Source: Spongiactinospora rosea
GTDB lineage: Bacteria > Actinomycetota > Actinomycetes > Streptosporangiales > Streptosporangiaceae
Length of the DNA: 64,000 bases
Assembly: GCF_003315795.1 (NCBI RefSeq)
Contig: NZ_QMEY01000027.1
Span: 60,423 to 124,422, forward strand
Direction: 5' to 3'
Part shown: piece by piece, positions 15,543 to 24,000 of the stretch
How the letters are laid out: every line of letters starts with the position of its first letter
Position numbering within the stretch: the first letter of the stretch is position 1
The notes under the pieces: model-generated
Database searches by the model: none
Seen by the model: only the letters and a program-made list of their open reading frames with translations
Told to the model about the DNA's origin: nothing
Program-made: the position numbers and the translations under genes

Positions 15543-16288
15543 CGACCGGCGATCCCCTCGCCGAACGGGTCCGGCTGATGGCCGAGAGCAACCGGATGCT
15601 CAAGCAGAAGTCGCCGGACATGAACCGGGTCCAGGAGGTCAACCGCCGCTACCGCGCGCTGCTGCCGGAGGTCACCGTCGCGCGCTGCCCCGACAGTGGC
15701 CAGGTGGTGCGCTGGCCGATCGACGTGTACGGCCTCGACGGCGCCTTCTGGGACTACGTGAGCCCCGTCCGCCGCCCGCCGCAGCCCCTGCCGCGCGGCT
15801 TTCTCGCCATGGCCGGGGCGATGCGGCTTGCCGAGCCGGTGGAGCACCCGCCGTTCGCCGTGGTCCCCGGCCCGGACGTGCCGTTCGTGCTGCCCCGGAT
15901 CCTCGGCGGCCCGGGTGTGCGGGCGGTGATCGCCGAGGTGCCGGTGGGCGCGCACACCGGCTGGACGATCAGCTACTTCGGGCCCAGACCCGAGAACATC
16001 GAGCTGGTGAACCTCTGGGGATCCAACACCCACCCGGTGTACCGGGACGGCGTCAACAGCGGCTGGAGCTGGGTCGTGCCCGACACGGCCCATTACGACT
16101 TCGAGCTGACCGATTGGCTGCGCTCCGGCAAACTGCTGTGGCTGGCCCCCGGCGACGAGTCCGCCACCCTGCGCGAGGGCCCCGACGACTGCCCGTACGC
16201 CGGCCTGCCCGGCCGCCGCCGGATCACCCTCATCAGGAACGGCATGATCCAGCACCTGAAGGCATTCGCCGGCAACGGAGCCGGGTGA
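15539..16288 (+). CDS. Probable immunity or accessory protein of the cargo toxin
   Basis: 249 aa from ATG 15539, overlapping the cargo stop by ATGA, so the two are translationally coupled. It has a family-like conserved core: RCPDSGQVVRWPIDVYGLDGAFWDYVSPVR near the N-terminus, GWTISYFGPRP, NLWGSN, YDFELTDWLRSGKLLWLAPGD, and CPYAGLPGRRRI at the C-terminus. No membrane segment or signal peptide, so it acts in the cytosol. I recall similar proteins next to polymorphic-toxin genes, but cannot name the family. The position right after a cargo gene suggests self-protection; a chaperone or loading function is the main alternative. Confidence 0.55.
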   Translation: MTTGDPLAERVRLMAESNRMLKQKSPDMNRVQEVNRRYRALLPEVTVARCPDSGQVVRWPIDVYGLDGAFWDYVSPVRRPPQPLPRGFLAMAGAMRLAEPVEHPPFAVVPGPDVPFVLPRILGGPGVRAVIAEVPVGAHTGWTISYFGPRPENIELVNLWGSNTHPVYRDGVNSGWSWVVPDTAHYDFELTDWLRSGKLLWLAPGDESATLREGPDDCPYAGLPGRRRITLIRNGMIQHLKAFAGNGAG

Positions 16289-16298
16289 CCGCGCCGCG

Positions 16299-16595
16299 TC
16301 AGCGGCCTGAGGTGCTTTCCTTCTTTGGGACGGCCATGGGGACCACGCGCATGGCGGCGCCTGCGACGGCGGCGTTGCCGACCTGGTCCTGGGCGGCGGC
16401 GAGGGTGGAGGCGAGGTGGGAGGGGGCGGTCTTGGAGTGGGAGTCCATGGCGGTCTTGGCGGCCTGGGCGTTGCCGATGACGGCGGGGACCAGGACGAGG
16501 GGCGTCTTGCCCTTGTCGGCCGCGGCGGCGGTGCGCAGCTCCTTCGCGGTGACCGGGGCGGCGGGCTGGTGTTGCGGCGGCGGGAGTTCAGGCAT
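16299..16595 (-). CDS. Small eCIS-associated protein with Gly-Asn-Ala-Ala motif
   Basis: 98 aa from ATG 16595, the last gene of the minus-strand eCIS operon and 6 bp after the AAA+ ATPase start region ends (16602). It starts Pro-rich (MPELPPPQHQPAAPVTAKEL), has a short helical middle and a QVGNAAVAGAAM motif near residue 72. The same GNAA(V/M) motif occurs at the N-terminus of the large cargo protein. It has no membrane segment. It may be a small luminal or adaptor protein of the particle, but the role is unknown. It converges with the cargo/immunity pair, ending 10 bp past the stop at 16288. Confidence 0.65.
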   Translation of the reverse strand: MPELPPPQHQPAAPVTAKELRTAAAADKGKTPLVLVPAVIGNAQAAKTAMDSHSKTAPSHLASTLAAAQDQVGNAAVAGAAMRVVPMAVPKKESTSGR

Positions 16596-16601
16596 CGGTG
16601 G

Positions 16602-18680
16602 TCACCCCGGGGTCCCATTGTCGGCCAGTAATTCAGCATACGGGCCCAGCTCGGACGGGCGGAACAGCCGCGCCTCGCGCTGGAACTGCCGGGAGATGCC
16701 TTTCACCACATGACGCATTCCGATGGCCCCGCTTTCGTCGTCGGCCGCCGCCAGGGCCGCCGCGCGGGCGGCGGCGGTGATGCCCGCGCCGGTCATGTCC
16801 AGGCGGCAGAGGGCGTCCAGATCGACGTCTTCGGCCAGCGGGGCCTTCGCCGGGAACGCCTGCCGCCACAACGACCGCCGTTCCGGCACCCCCGGCCTCG
16901 GGAAATGCACCACGAACTGGAAGCGCCGGGTGAACGCCGGATCGATGTTCTCCTTCAGGTTGCTGGTCAGGATGATCAGCCCGTCGCTCGCCTCCAGGCG
17001 TTGCAGCAGGTAGCCGACCTCCAGGTTGGCATAGCGGTCGGTGCCCTGTTTGACCTCGCCGCGTTTGCCGAACAGCGCGTCGGCCTCGTCGAACAGCAGC
17101 ACCGCATGGCTGTCCTCGGCCTGCTGGAAGACGATCTCCAGGTTCTTCTCCGTCTCCCCGACCCACTTGGAGACGAGCTGCGCCAGATTCACCTTCAGTA
17201 ATTCCAGCCCCAGCATGCCCGTTATCACTTCGGCGGACATCGTCTTTCCTGTCCCCGGTTCGCCGGTGAAGAGCGCCTTTATCCCGCCGGTCGAGCGGCC
17301 CGCGAAACCCCAGGACTCGGCGATTTTCGGCCAGGCTCGAAAGGCCGAGACGATCTCCGCTATCTGGTGCAGTTGCGGGTCGGGGAGGACCAGGTCGCCG
17401 ATGTCCCGGTCCGGGACGATCGACTGCACGGCGCTGCTGGTACGGCCCCGGGTCACCGTGGCGATGGCCGGTTCGACGTGATCGGCCGGCCGGGCCGGGC
17501 GGCCGTTGCCGGACAGGCGGGCGCCGACGTCGGCGACGGCGGCCACCGCGCGCAGTTCGCCGCCGGACAGGCGGTAGCGGGCGGCGAGGTCTTCCAGCGC
17601 GGGCCAGGCGAGGGCCGGGAACGCGGCCGACCACATCGCCACCCGCTCAGGGAAGCCGGGGGCCGGGATGGTCAGCTCGGCGTAGGCGCGGGCGGCCAGC
17701 AGCGCCGCCGGACGCCAGGGGGTCGTGCCGGTCAGGCACACCGGGACGCCCGATCGCAGCAGCGCCGGGTCGGCCTGGGCGGGAAGGTCGTCGGTCGGCA
17801 GCCATAGCACGGCGTCCAGGGCGGCGGCCATGCGCAGGTCGGCGGCGAGGTCCGTCGTGGTACGCCGCAACGGCCTGCCCGCCGCCTCCGCCAGCGCCTG
17901 CGCCACGTCGAGCTGGGCGTCCGGGCGGCACCCCCACAGGCCCACCAGGTCGATGTCCCCCGAGGCCAGGGCGCGGCCGAGCCTCGGCAGGCGTTCGTCC
18001 GACAGGTACGGGGCCACGACCTCCGGTTCCGGCCGCGGCACCTCGCCCGGGTCGTGGCCGATCAGCCCGATGTCCCCGCCCCAGCCCATCAGGAAGTCGA
18101 AGACCCCGGCCGCCAGCGTCAGTTCCTGGGCCTGCTCGGCGGGGGCCTCGCCGTACGCGCGTACCAGGCCGAACCTGCGCAGCCGCCCGGCCGGGCCCAC
18201 CGCCCTGCGCAGCGCCAGGCGGGCGGACGGCGTCGGCCCGCACACCGTCACCAGCAGTTCGACGCAGGGGGTGCGGCGGTTCAGGTTGTCCACGATGTAG
18301 GCGTAGACGCGCTCGTAACCCGGGTCCAGCTCGGGGGCCGCGACCAGCAGCAGGGCGTCCTGTTCCGGGCGGGTCAGGCCGAAGCGGGCGGCCAGCGCGT
18401 CCAGCGGCAGGGTCACGCCCCTGGCGGCGGCCAGGCGGCGGAGCCGCTGTTCCTGATCCACTTCCGCATGGGGATCGGGCGGTGGCTCGGACATGGACGC
18501 GGCGAAGGCGTCCACCTGGTCGAGCAGTACGCCGACCTGCTCGTCCGTCACGCAGAACGGGGTCAGGTCGGGGCGGGTGAGCCGCGCCGCCGCCTCGGCC
18601 TGGCGGGCCACCGCCAGGCGCAGCGCCCGGTGTACGCCCGCGAGGCGTACGCGCAGGTGCTCGACGGCCGGTTCGGTCAT
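16602..18680 (-). CDS. eCIS AAA+ ATPase (Pvc15/Afp15-like)
   Basis: 692 aa from ATG 18680. The N-terminal ~430 residues form a family-specific region including a degenerate ATPase-like fold (VLWLPTDDLPAQADPALL). The C-terminal AAA+ module has Walker A GEPGTGKT (473-480), Walker B VLLFDEAD (527-534), a sensor 1 Asn (LIILTSNLKENIDPAFTRRF) with the arginine finger pair RR, and a lid. Such membrane-free AAA+ ATPases are a hallmark of PVC/Afp-type eCIS and are thought to help particle assembly or cargo loading. It lies 1 bp after the previous gene in the operon. Confidence 0.92.
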   Translation of the reverse strand: MTEPAVEHLRVRLAGVHRALRLAVARQAEAAARLTRPDLTPFCVTDEQVGVLLDQVDAFAASMSEPPPDPHAEVDQEQRLRRLAAARGVTLPLDALAARFGLTRPEQDALLLVAAPELDPGYERVYAYIVDNLNRRTPCVELLVTVCGPTPSARLALRRAVGPAGRLRRFGLVRAYGEAPAEQAQELTLAAGVFDFLMGWGGDIGLIGHDPGEVPRPEPEVVAPYLSDERLPRLGRALASGDIDLVGLWGCRPDAQLDVAQALAEAAGRPLRRTTTDLAADLRMAAALDAVLWLPTDDLPAQADPALLRSGVPVCLTGTTPWRPAALLAARAYAELTIPAPGFPERVAMWSAAFPALAWPALEDLAARYRLSGGELRAVAAVADVGARLSGNGRPARPADHVEPAIATVTRGRTSSAVQSIVPDRDIGDLVLPDPQLHQIAEIVSAFRAWPKIAESWGFAGRSTGGIKALFTGEPGTGKTMSAEVITGMLGLELLKVNLAQLVSKWVGETEKNLEIVFQQAEDSHAVLLFDEADALFGKRGEVKQGTDRYANLEVGYLLQRLEASDGLIILTSNLKENIDPAFTRRFQFVVHFPRPGVPERRSLWRQAFPAKAPLAEDVDLDALCRLDMTGAGITAAARAAALAAADDESGAIGMRHVVKGISRQFQREARLFRPSELGPYAELLADNGTPG

Positions 18681-18681
18681 G

Positions 18682-20367
18682 TCAGCCGCCCGAGAAGGTC
18701 AGGGTCCGGCCGCCCAGCCAGACCACGCCGGGCACGTCCGTCAGGGCCCCGCCGCGCCACAGGTCCGCGTGGCGGCGGCCGAGCGGAAGCTTCACGCTGA
18801 CCGTGTCGCGGGAGTACCGGACCGTCGCGGAAAGGTCGGCGAACCTGGTCAGGGCCAGTACCGGATCGGGCGTCTCGCGCTCCCGCCAGAGCATCCACGC
18901 GAGCATCCCGAGGGCCAGCGACGCGGCCAGCCCCACACTGCGGTCCAGCGCGCGTTCCGGAGCGAGCGGCGCGGCGCGGCGGGCCTCGAACAGGGCCCGT
19001 GCCAGCTCCGCCGTACGCCCGGCGAGCACCGGGAACTCCGCGGCCAGGCGCGGCCCCACGCCGCCGGTCGTCCACAGCGGCGTACGCCACGGCAGGCGGG
19101 TCAGGGGGTCGGCGCGGACCGGGCGTACATCGGTGACGAACCGGACCCCGGCCGCCGCCAGTTCACGCAGGCATGCCGGAGGCAGCGGGCTGTCGCGGAC
19201 GAGCACCGGCGGCCGGCCGCACGCCTGCCAGTGCGGGATCAGGCCCGCCGCTTCGGCCGCCCACGCGATCGGGAAGGTGCCCTGCCCGTCCACCAGCAAC
19301 AGGCCGTCGTCCACGCCCGTCACCACCAGCGGGTCGGCGGGGTCGTGGCCCCGGCACAGCGACAGCGCGAGCACCCCGTTCAGCAGCGGCAGCGCGGGGG
19401 AGACGCGGCGGGCGAAGCCGGTCAGGTCCGGCGCCGACGCGAGTCCGGCGAACGCGGCGGCGGCCACCTGGGCCTCGCCGGTGCGCCGCCAGCCCCGTTC
19501 GGGGGCGTCCAGGACCTTGTAGGCCAGCGCCGCCGCGAACAGCGGCGCCTCCTCCAGCAGTTCGACACCGGCGAGCGCGGGGCCGATCGCGTCCAGGTAG
19601 CCGGTACGCGACAGCGGGCCGGCCAGCAGGAACGGAAGCGCCGAGCACACCGTGGTCTCCGCCGTACGCCAGGCCCCGACCCCTGGTGACGGTGGGTCGA
19701 AGGTCGTCCGGGGCAGGGGGCTGGTCGCCTCGGGGGCGGTGTCGTCGTCGTGGGTCACGGACGGCCTGCGGGCCAGTTCGGCGGCCAGCGCGCCGATCGG
19801 CTCCTCCGCCCTCGAATGAGCGGCGGAGGAGGCGGCGGCGGTGCGGAGCACCCGCAGGTACGTCCGCAGGGTCTCCTCCGGCAGCAACGCCAGCACCGCC
19901 GCCAGCTCACCGCGCTCGGCCAGCTCGCCGAACAGGTCGGCGGGCGTGGCCTCGACCTCCTCGGCCACAACGGGCGCGTGATCCGGTTCGGACGGCGCAC
20001 CAGGCGGCCCGGTCTCCGGCGTGGTACCGGACAGCGGCCGGGGTACCGGCCCAGAATCCCTATCAAAACTGGCGAAACCCTGCTCGACGGCGGAAGCGGG
20101 GCCGGGCTCGATCGCGAAACCCGCTCCGGCCGTCAGGACGCTCCCGGCCCCGCCGGAGGGCAGGGCGGACAGCCGGACCGTCAGCCGTACCGGCTCGGTG
20201 ATCTCCATGTCCGGCCCGTCGCCGGTCAGGTGCTCCTCGAAGTGCCCGGCCAGCAGGTCCGGCAGCGCCTCCAGCGCCCGCTGCACCAGCCCCCGCGGAT
20301 CGGGCCCCCAGCTCCACCCCCCACGCCGCACGATCCGCACCACGCAGCGGTGGACGGTGATGCTCAC
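18682..20367 (-). CDS. eCIS-associated protein, Pvc14-like position, unknown function
   Basis: 561 aa from GTG 20367, overlapping the previous stop (GTGA). It opens SITVHRCVVRIVRRGGWSWGPDPRGLVQRALEALPDLLAGHFE, the pattern of 'contractile injection system tape measure' proteins found just before the ATPase in PVC-type clusters. Then follows an acidic/Pro-rich region (~110-220) and a mostly helical C-terminal part with family-like stretches (TTVCSALPFLLAGPLSRTGYLDAIGPAL; PLLNGVLALSLCRGHDPADPL). I call it a likely tape-measure/length-control protein, from the N-terminus and its position before the ATPase; length is within the range for such proteins. No enzymatic motif is seen. Confidence 0.62.
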   Translation of the reverse strand: MSITVHRCVVRIVRRGGWSWGPDPRGLVQRALEALPDLLAGHFEEHLTGDGPDMEITEPVRLTVRLSALPSGGAGSVLTAGAGFAIEPGPASAVEQGFASFDRDSGPVPRPLSGTTPETGPPGAPSEPDHAPVVAEEVEATPADLFGELAERGELAAVLALLPEETLRTYLRVLRTAAASSAAHSRAEEPIGALAAELARRPSVTHDDDTAPEATSPLPRTTFDPPSPGVGAWRTAETTVCSALPFLLAGPLSRTGYLDAIGPALAGVELLEEAPLFAAALAYKVLDAPERGWRRTGEAQVAAAAFAGLASAPDLTGFARRVSPALPLLNGVLALSLCRGHDPADPLVVTGVDDGLLLVDGQGTFPIAWAAEAAGLIPHWQACGRPPVLVRDSPLPPACLRELAAAGVRFVTDVRPVRADPLTRLPWRTPLWTTGGVGPRLAAEFPVLAGRTAELARALFEARRAAPLAPERALDRSVGLAASLALGMLAWMLWRERETPDPVLALTRFADLSATVRYSRDTVSVKLPLGRRHADLWRGGALTDVPGVVWLGGRTLTFSGG

Positions 20368-20903
20368 GACTTGGTCACCGCTCGCAGGGCGGCCGTCCAG
20401 CCGGTGACCAGGGCCAGGACGCCGTAGGTACCCGAGGGCACGGACACCGGGAGGGTGACGGTGTCCCGGCCCGCCGGGATCCGGCCGGCCAGGACGTGGA
20501 CGTCCGTGCCCTCGGCGACCAGCGCGAGCACGGGGGTGTCCTCGCTCACGCTGGTGGCCGTGAGCGTGATGACGAGACCGCTCGCCGTGAAACTCAGGTC
20601 CTGATCCGAGGTCCGCAGCCGTACCAGCGCGGGCCTCGGCCGTTGCCCCGGGACCTGCCGGACGCCGTAGCCCAGCGGCTCGGCGAACACCCGCGGCTCG
20701 TCGTCCGCCTCGTGGACCGCGAGGTCCCTGGCGGGCAGCGGGAGGGTGGCGATCTCCCCCACGCCGACCGGCACGCGCAGCGGCAGCGCCGCGCCCACCA
20801 GCGGTTCCGCGCCCGCCTCGACGTCCACCGGCGCGGCCCCGGTCGCCGCGACCGCGCCCACCACATGACCGGTGTCCGGCACGTACACCACCCGGAGGCT
20901 CAT
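20364..20903 (-). CDS. eCIS-associated beta-rich hypothetical protein, 179 aa
   Basis: From ATG 20903 (MSLRVVYVPDTGHVVGAVAATG), overlapping both neighbours by 4 bp. It is predicted to be almost all beta strands with two similar halves (LPLPARDLAVHEADDEP...; VTLPVSVPSGTYGVLALVTGW), no Cys and no signal peptide. Nothing in it identifies a known family. Co-translation with the three 'GQ-LT' proteins upstream and the tape-measure-like protein downstream suggests a fibre, collar or head-side component of the particle. Confidence 0.6.
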   Translation of the reverse strand: MSLRVVYVPDTGHVVGAVAATGAAPVDVEAGAEPLVGAALPLRVPVGVGEIATLPLPARDLAVHEADDEPRVFAEPLGYGVRQVPGQRPRPALVRLRTSDQDLSFTASGLVITLTATSVSEDTPVLALVAEGTDVHVLAGRIPAGRDTVTLPVSVPSGTYGVLALVTGWTAALRAVTKS

Positions 20904-22033
20904 CCCGCGCCACCCCCATTCGCCGTCGGGACCGTCGCCAGTACGAGGAAGTCGACCGCGCCCGGACGTTCGGTGACCTCCCCGGGCTCGCCGATCGGGT
21001 CGTAGCCGCGCAGCCGGCAGCGCACCCGCCGGTCGGCGTCCACGCCCGCCTCGGCCGGGACGATGAACCCGGCCTCGGCAGGCGGGATGCGCGGCGTCAC
21101 GTACACGTGCAGGGCCACCTGACCGGCGGCGACCTCCTCCGCCGACACCCCGGACGGCAGCGGCAGCAGCATGCCGTCCGTGGCCGTGCCGGACACGACC
21201 AGGACGCTGCCCGCCGAGATCCGTCCGGAGAAGCTGCCCTCGATGCTGAGGTTCCCGTTGGCCGCCACGGTCATCAGCGGGCTGACCGAGCCGTTGCCCT
21301 GGTACAGCCCGAAGACCAGGCTGGGCGGGTCCTCGCCGGACAGCACGAGCGCCGGCTCGCCCTCCCGCGCGGTGAGCCGGGAGCGCAGCGCCAGGGTGCC
21401 CGACCGCGCGGCCACCGTGTCCGCCCGCACCCCGGCGTACCGGGGGCGTACCCCGCGCGCGTCCGCCCGCGCGTCCGTGAAGTGCCCGTCCGTCCACTGG
21501 ACGAACCCCAGCAGGACCAGCCAGCGCACCGGCGGATCGGCGGGCGCGGCCCCGGCGTCGGGGGGACTCTGGTCGGCGACCAGCCGTTCGTCCCCCAGCC
21601 GCCCGAAGAGGATCTGGTAGGTCTCCTCCACGCGGGTCGACTCGCCGCCGCCCGCGCACGACGCGGGTCCGGTGGCGGCCTGCGGCCGGTCCACCGCGGT
21701 CAGGAACACCGGATACGGCTCGGTGGTCCGTTCCGCGCCGTTGACCTCCGCGAAGCCGGCCTCCGACAGCACGACCGGCGCGTCGACCACGATCTCCCGG
21801 CCCGTCCCGTCGATGGCCAGTCCGGGCGACACGGTGACCTCGACGTACCGGGCGTCGGTCGCCGGGTCGGTGCGGCTGCCGGTGACCAGCGCCAGGCCCT
21901 CGGCGATGCCCCATTCGTGCAGGTGGCGGGCGTGCCGCGCGGCGCTCGCGCGGGCGTGCCCGACCGTCGCCGCCAGGTCGGCGGCGGCGAGCACCTGCCC
22001 CTCGTGAAAAGCGGGACGCAGCGGACCGGTCAC
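20900..22033 (-). CDS. eCIS 'GQ-LT' protein 3 (putative fibre or baseplate-surface protein)
   Basis: 377 aa from GTG 22033, overlapping the upstream stop. It starts LRPAFHEGQVLAAADL, followed by HEWGIAEGLALV and VEVTVSPGLAIDGTGREIVV. This is a diverged version of the pattern in the two upstream genes (RFFAGQLLTEDDL / VVCGLEV / PGHALDARGNDIV). The middle is beta-rich with a segment like phage fibre repeats (PLMTVAANGNLSIEGSFSGRISAGSVLVVSG). No enzymatic motif. Likely a surface-exposed structural component of the injection particle; target binding is inference. Confidence 0.65.
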   Translation of the reverse strand: MTGPLRPAFHEGQVLAAADLAATVGHARASAARHARHLHEWGIAEGLALVTGSRTDPATDARYVEVTVSPGLAIDGTGREIVVDAPVVLSEAGFAEVNGAERTTEPYPVFLTAVDRPQAATGPASCAGGGESTRVEETYQILFGRLGDERLVADQSPPDAGAAPADPPVRWLVLLGFVQWTDGHFTDARADARGVRPRYAGVRADTVAARSGTLALRSRLTAREGEPALVLSGEDPPSLVFGLYQGNGSVSPLMTVAANGNLSIEGSFSGRISAGSVLVVSGTATDGMLLPLPSGVSAEEVAAGQVALHVYVTPRIPPAEAGFIVPAEAGVDADRRVRCRLRGYDPIGEPGEVTERPGAVDFLVLATVPTANGGGAG

Positions 22034-24000
22034 GACGACTCACCCGACCGCGGCTTGCGCGTCGACGACGACCGGGTACGCCGCGGCTGAGTACCGCCCT
22101 CGGAGGACCCGCCCTCGGCGGACTCCAGCTCGGCGAGCCGGTCGCCGAGCCGTTCCGGCAGTTCCTCGCGCACCTGCGTGACCTGCTCCCTGGCCTCGTC
22201 CAACTGCGCGCGCAGCGCCGTCAGGCTCGCGGTCAGGTCGCCGACCTGGGCCCGCAGCGCGCCCAGTTCCTGGAGCCCGTCGGTGACCTCGCTCGGCACC
22301 GTGTAGATCCGCTCGTGCAGCGGCTTCGGCACGGTCTCGCCGGGCGCGGGGGTGACCAGCAGGTTCCACATGTCGTCCAGCGGGCCGCCGCGCGGCCAGT
22401 CGCCGAGCAGCCCGGCCACGTACGGCCGGCGCGCCGGGCCATCCGCCGGTACGTCGGGGCGGCGCGGGACCGGCACCGGCACGCAGCACACCTGCTGGGC
22501 CAGGTGGCGGAGCTGGTAGAGCTTGGGCAGCCACTCGCCGTACGCCGACCCGCCCGGCAGCACCTGCTCGCGCGTCGCCGCGCACACCCGGGTCACGTCG
22601 CAGTCGTCCAGCTCCAGGTGCGCGAGCAGGACGTCGGTGCCGGCGCAGTTCGAGCACGGCGGGTTCAGCGTCGAGCAGGCCGCGTCGGCGACGAACCGCC
22701 GCACGTACACCGTGAGCCGCCCGGCCGCGTCCGCGATGTGGTCCAGTTCGGCGATGGTCAGCCGCTGCGACGGGTCCGGTTCGGGCGTGGGCAGCGGCTG
22801 CGGGATCGCCGTCTTGCGGACGTCGTCGCGCAGCGCGCAGTCCCCGAGCCCGGGGGTGCGGTCCAGCCGGTTCAGCAGCCACTCGCGCAGCCGCACGATG
22901 TCGGTGCGGAACTCGGCCTGCAACACGTTGCTCACCGGAACGCCCTGCGCGAGCAGCCGCACCTCGATCGGCGCGTCGGGGTCGGGGGTCACCACGCGGG
23001 CGGCGGCCTCGGCGACCACGGCGACGGCCGCCGAGCGGTGCGCCCGGTCCGGCCACACCTGCTCGGGGTCGGTCGCGGCCAGCCGGTCGCAGGCCGTACC
23101 GAGCACGCCGCGAGCCGCCTGGACGTCGCCCAGCTCGTGCTCGCCGCGCAGCCGTTCCTGCCCGGCCGCGTCGTAGGTGTCGTACCGGGCCAGGGCACTG
23201 GCCAGCGCCCGCACGTGCTCGGTCATCTCCTGTGCCACCTGCGGCGAGGTCACCGGCCCCTCGCCGCTCTCGCTCAGCCAGGCGCGGCTGCGGGAGTAGC
23301 GGGCGGCGTCGTCGGCGGTGAACTCGATCGGCCGGGCCCCGGCCGCCCCGGCGGCGAACAGCGCGTCCACGTACAGCCCGAACCGCTGCCCGAGGACCCG
23401 CACCGGCTCGTACCGGTCGGGGTGGCCGACGGCCGCCAGCAGCCGGGTGACCGGGTTGTACCGGTGGTCCTCCGAGTCATCGCATTTCACAATGAACCGG
23501 AACCCCTCCTGGATCCGGGACGGCACGCACCCCGGAGCCGGGCACGGCTCCTCGGTCGCGTACGGCGCCACCGGATCGACCGGCGTCTCCTCGTACCGCA
23601 CGTACAGGCCGTAGCGCCGCCGGTCGTCCTCGCACGCGTCGCCGCAGTCCACGCCCAGCGAGGACACCCGCAGCTCGCGTACCAGCGCCCGCACGTCCAC
23701 CTTCTCCGCGCAGGACAGCACGATGTCGTTGCCCCGGGCGTCCAGGGCGTGCCCGGGGCGCACGACGACCGTCCCGCCGCCGCACGGGTCGCAGCTCACC
23801 TCCAGGCCGCACACCACGCCCGGCCCGAAAAGGGTCCGGTTGCGCAGCCGGGACTTGCCGGTCAGGTACTCGACCAGCAGGGACAGGTCGTCCTCGGTGA
23901 GCAGTTGCCCCGCGAAGAACCGCGGCCGGACGAACGCGGCGGGCCCGTCCGGCAGGCCGCCGCAGCCGCAGCCGCCACCGCAACCGCAGTTCTTGCTCAT
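22030..24000 (-). CDS. eCIS 'GQ-LT' protein 2, Cys-rich, coiled-coil tail
   Basis: 656 aa from ATG 24000 (MSKNCGCGGGCGCGGLPDG). The N-terminus carries a Cys-Gly cluster, then the domain RPRFFAGQLLTEDDLSLLVEYL, GVVCGLEV, VRPGHALDARGNDIVLSC. The middle is helical with a Cys group (CSTLNPPCSNCAGTD), and a coiled coil of about 60 residues (LQELGALRAQVGDLTASLTALRAQLDEAREQVTQ) precedes a basic Arg/Ser tail. The Cys clusters could bind metal or form disulphides. Co-translated with the related genes on both sides; likely an external fibre/adaptor subunit. Confidence 0.68.
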   Translation of the reverse strand: MSKNCGCGGGCGCGGLPDGPAAFVRPRFFAGQLLTEDDLSLLVEYLTGKSRLRNRTLFGPGVVCGLEVSCDPCGGGTVVVRPGHALDARGNDIVLSCAEKVDVRALVRELRVSSLGVDCGDACEDDRRRYGLYVRYEETPVDPVAPYATEEPCPAPGCVPSRIQEGFRFIVKCDDSEDHRYNPVTRLLAAVGHPDRYEPVRVLGQRFGLYVDALFAAGAAGARPIEFTADDAARYSRSRAWLSESGEGPVTSPQVAQEMTEHVRALASALARYDTYDAAGQERLRGEHELGDVQAARGVLGTACDRLAATDPEQVWPDRAHRSAAVAVVAEAAARVVTPDPDAPIEVRLLAQGVPVSNVLQAEFRTDIVRLREWLLNRLDRTPGLGDCALRDDVRKTAIPQPLPTPEPDPSQRLTIAELDHIADAAGRLTVYVRRFVADAACSTLNPPCSNCAGTDVLLAHLELDDCDVTRVCAATREQVLPGGSAYGEWLPKLYQLRHLAQQVCCVPVPVPRRPDVPADGPARRPYVAGLLGDWPRGGPLDDMWNLLVTPAPGETVPKPLHERIYTVPSEVTDGLQELGALRAQVGDLTASLTALRAQLDEAREQVTQVREELPERLGDRLAELESAEGGSSEGGTQPRRTRSSSTRKPRSGESS

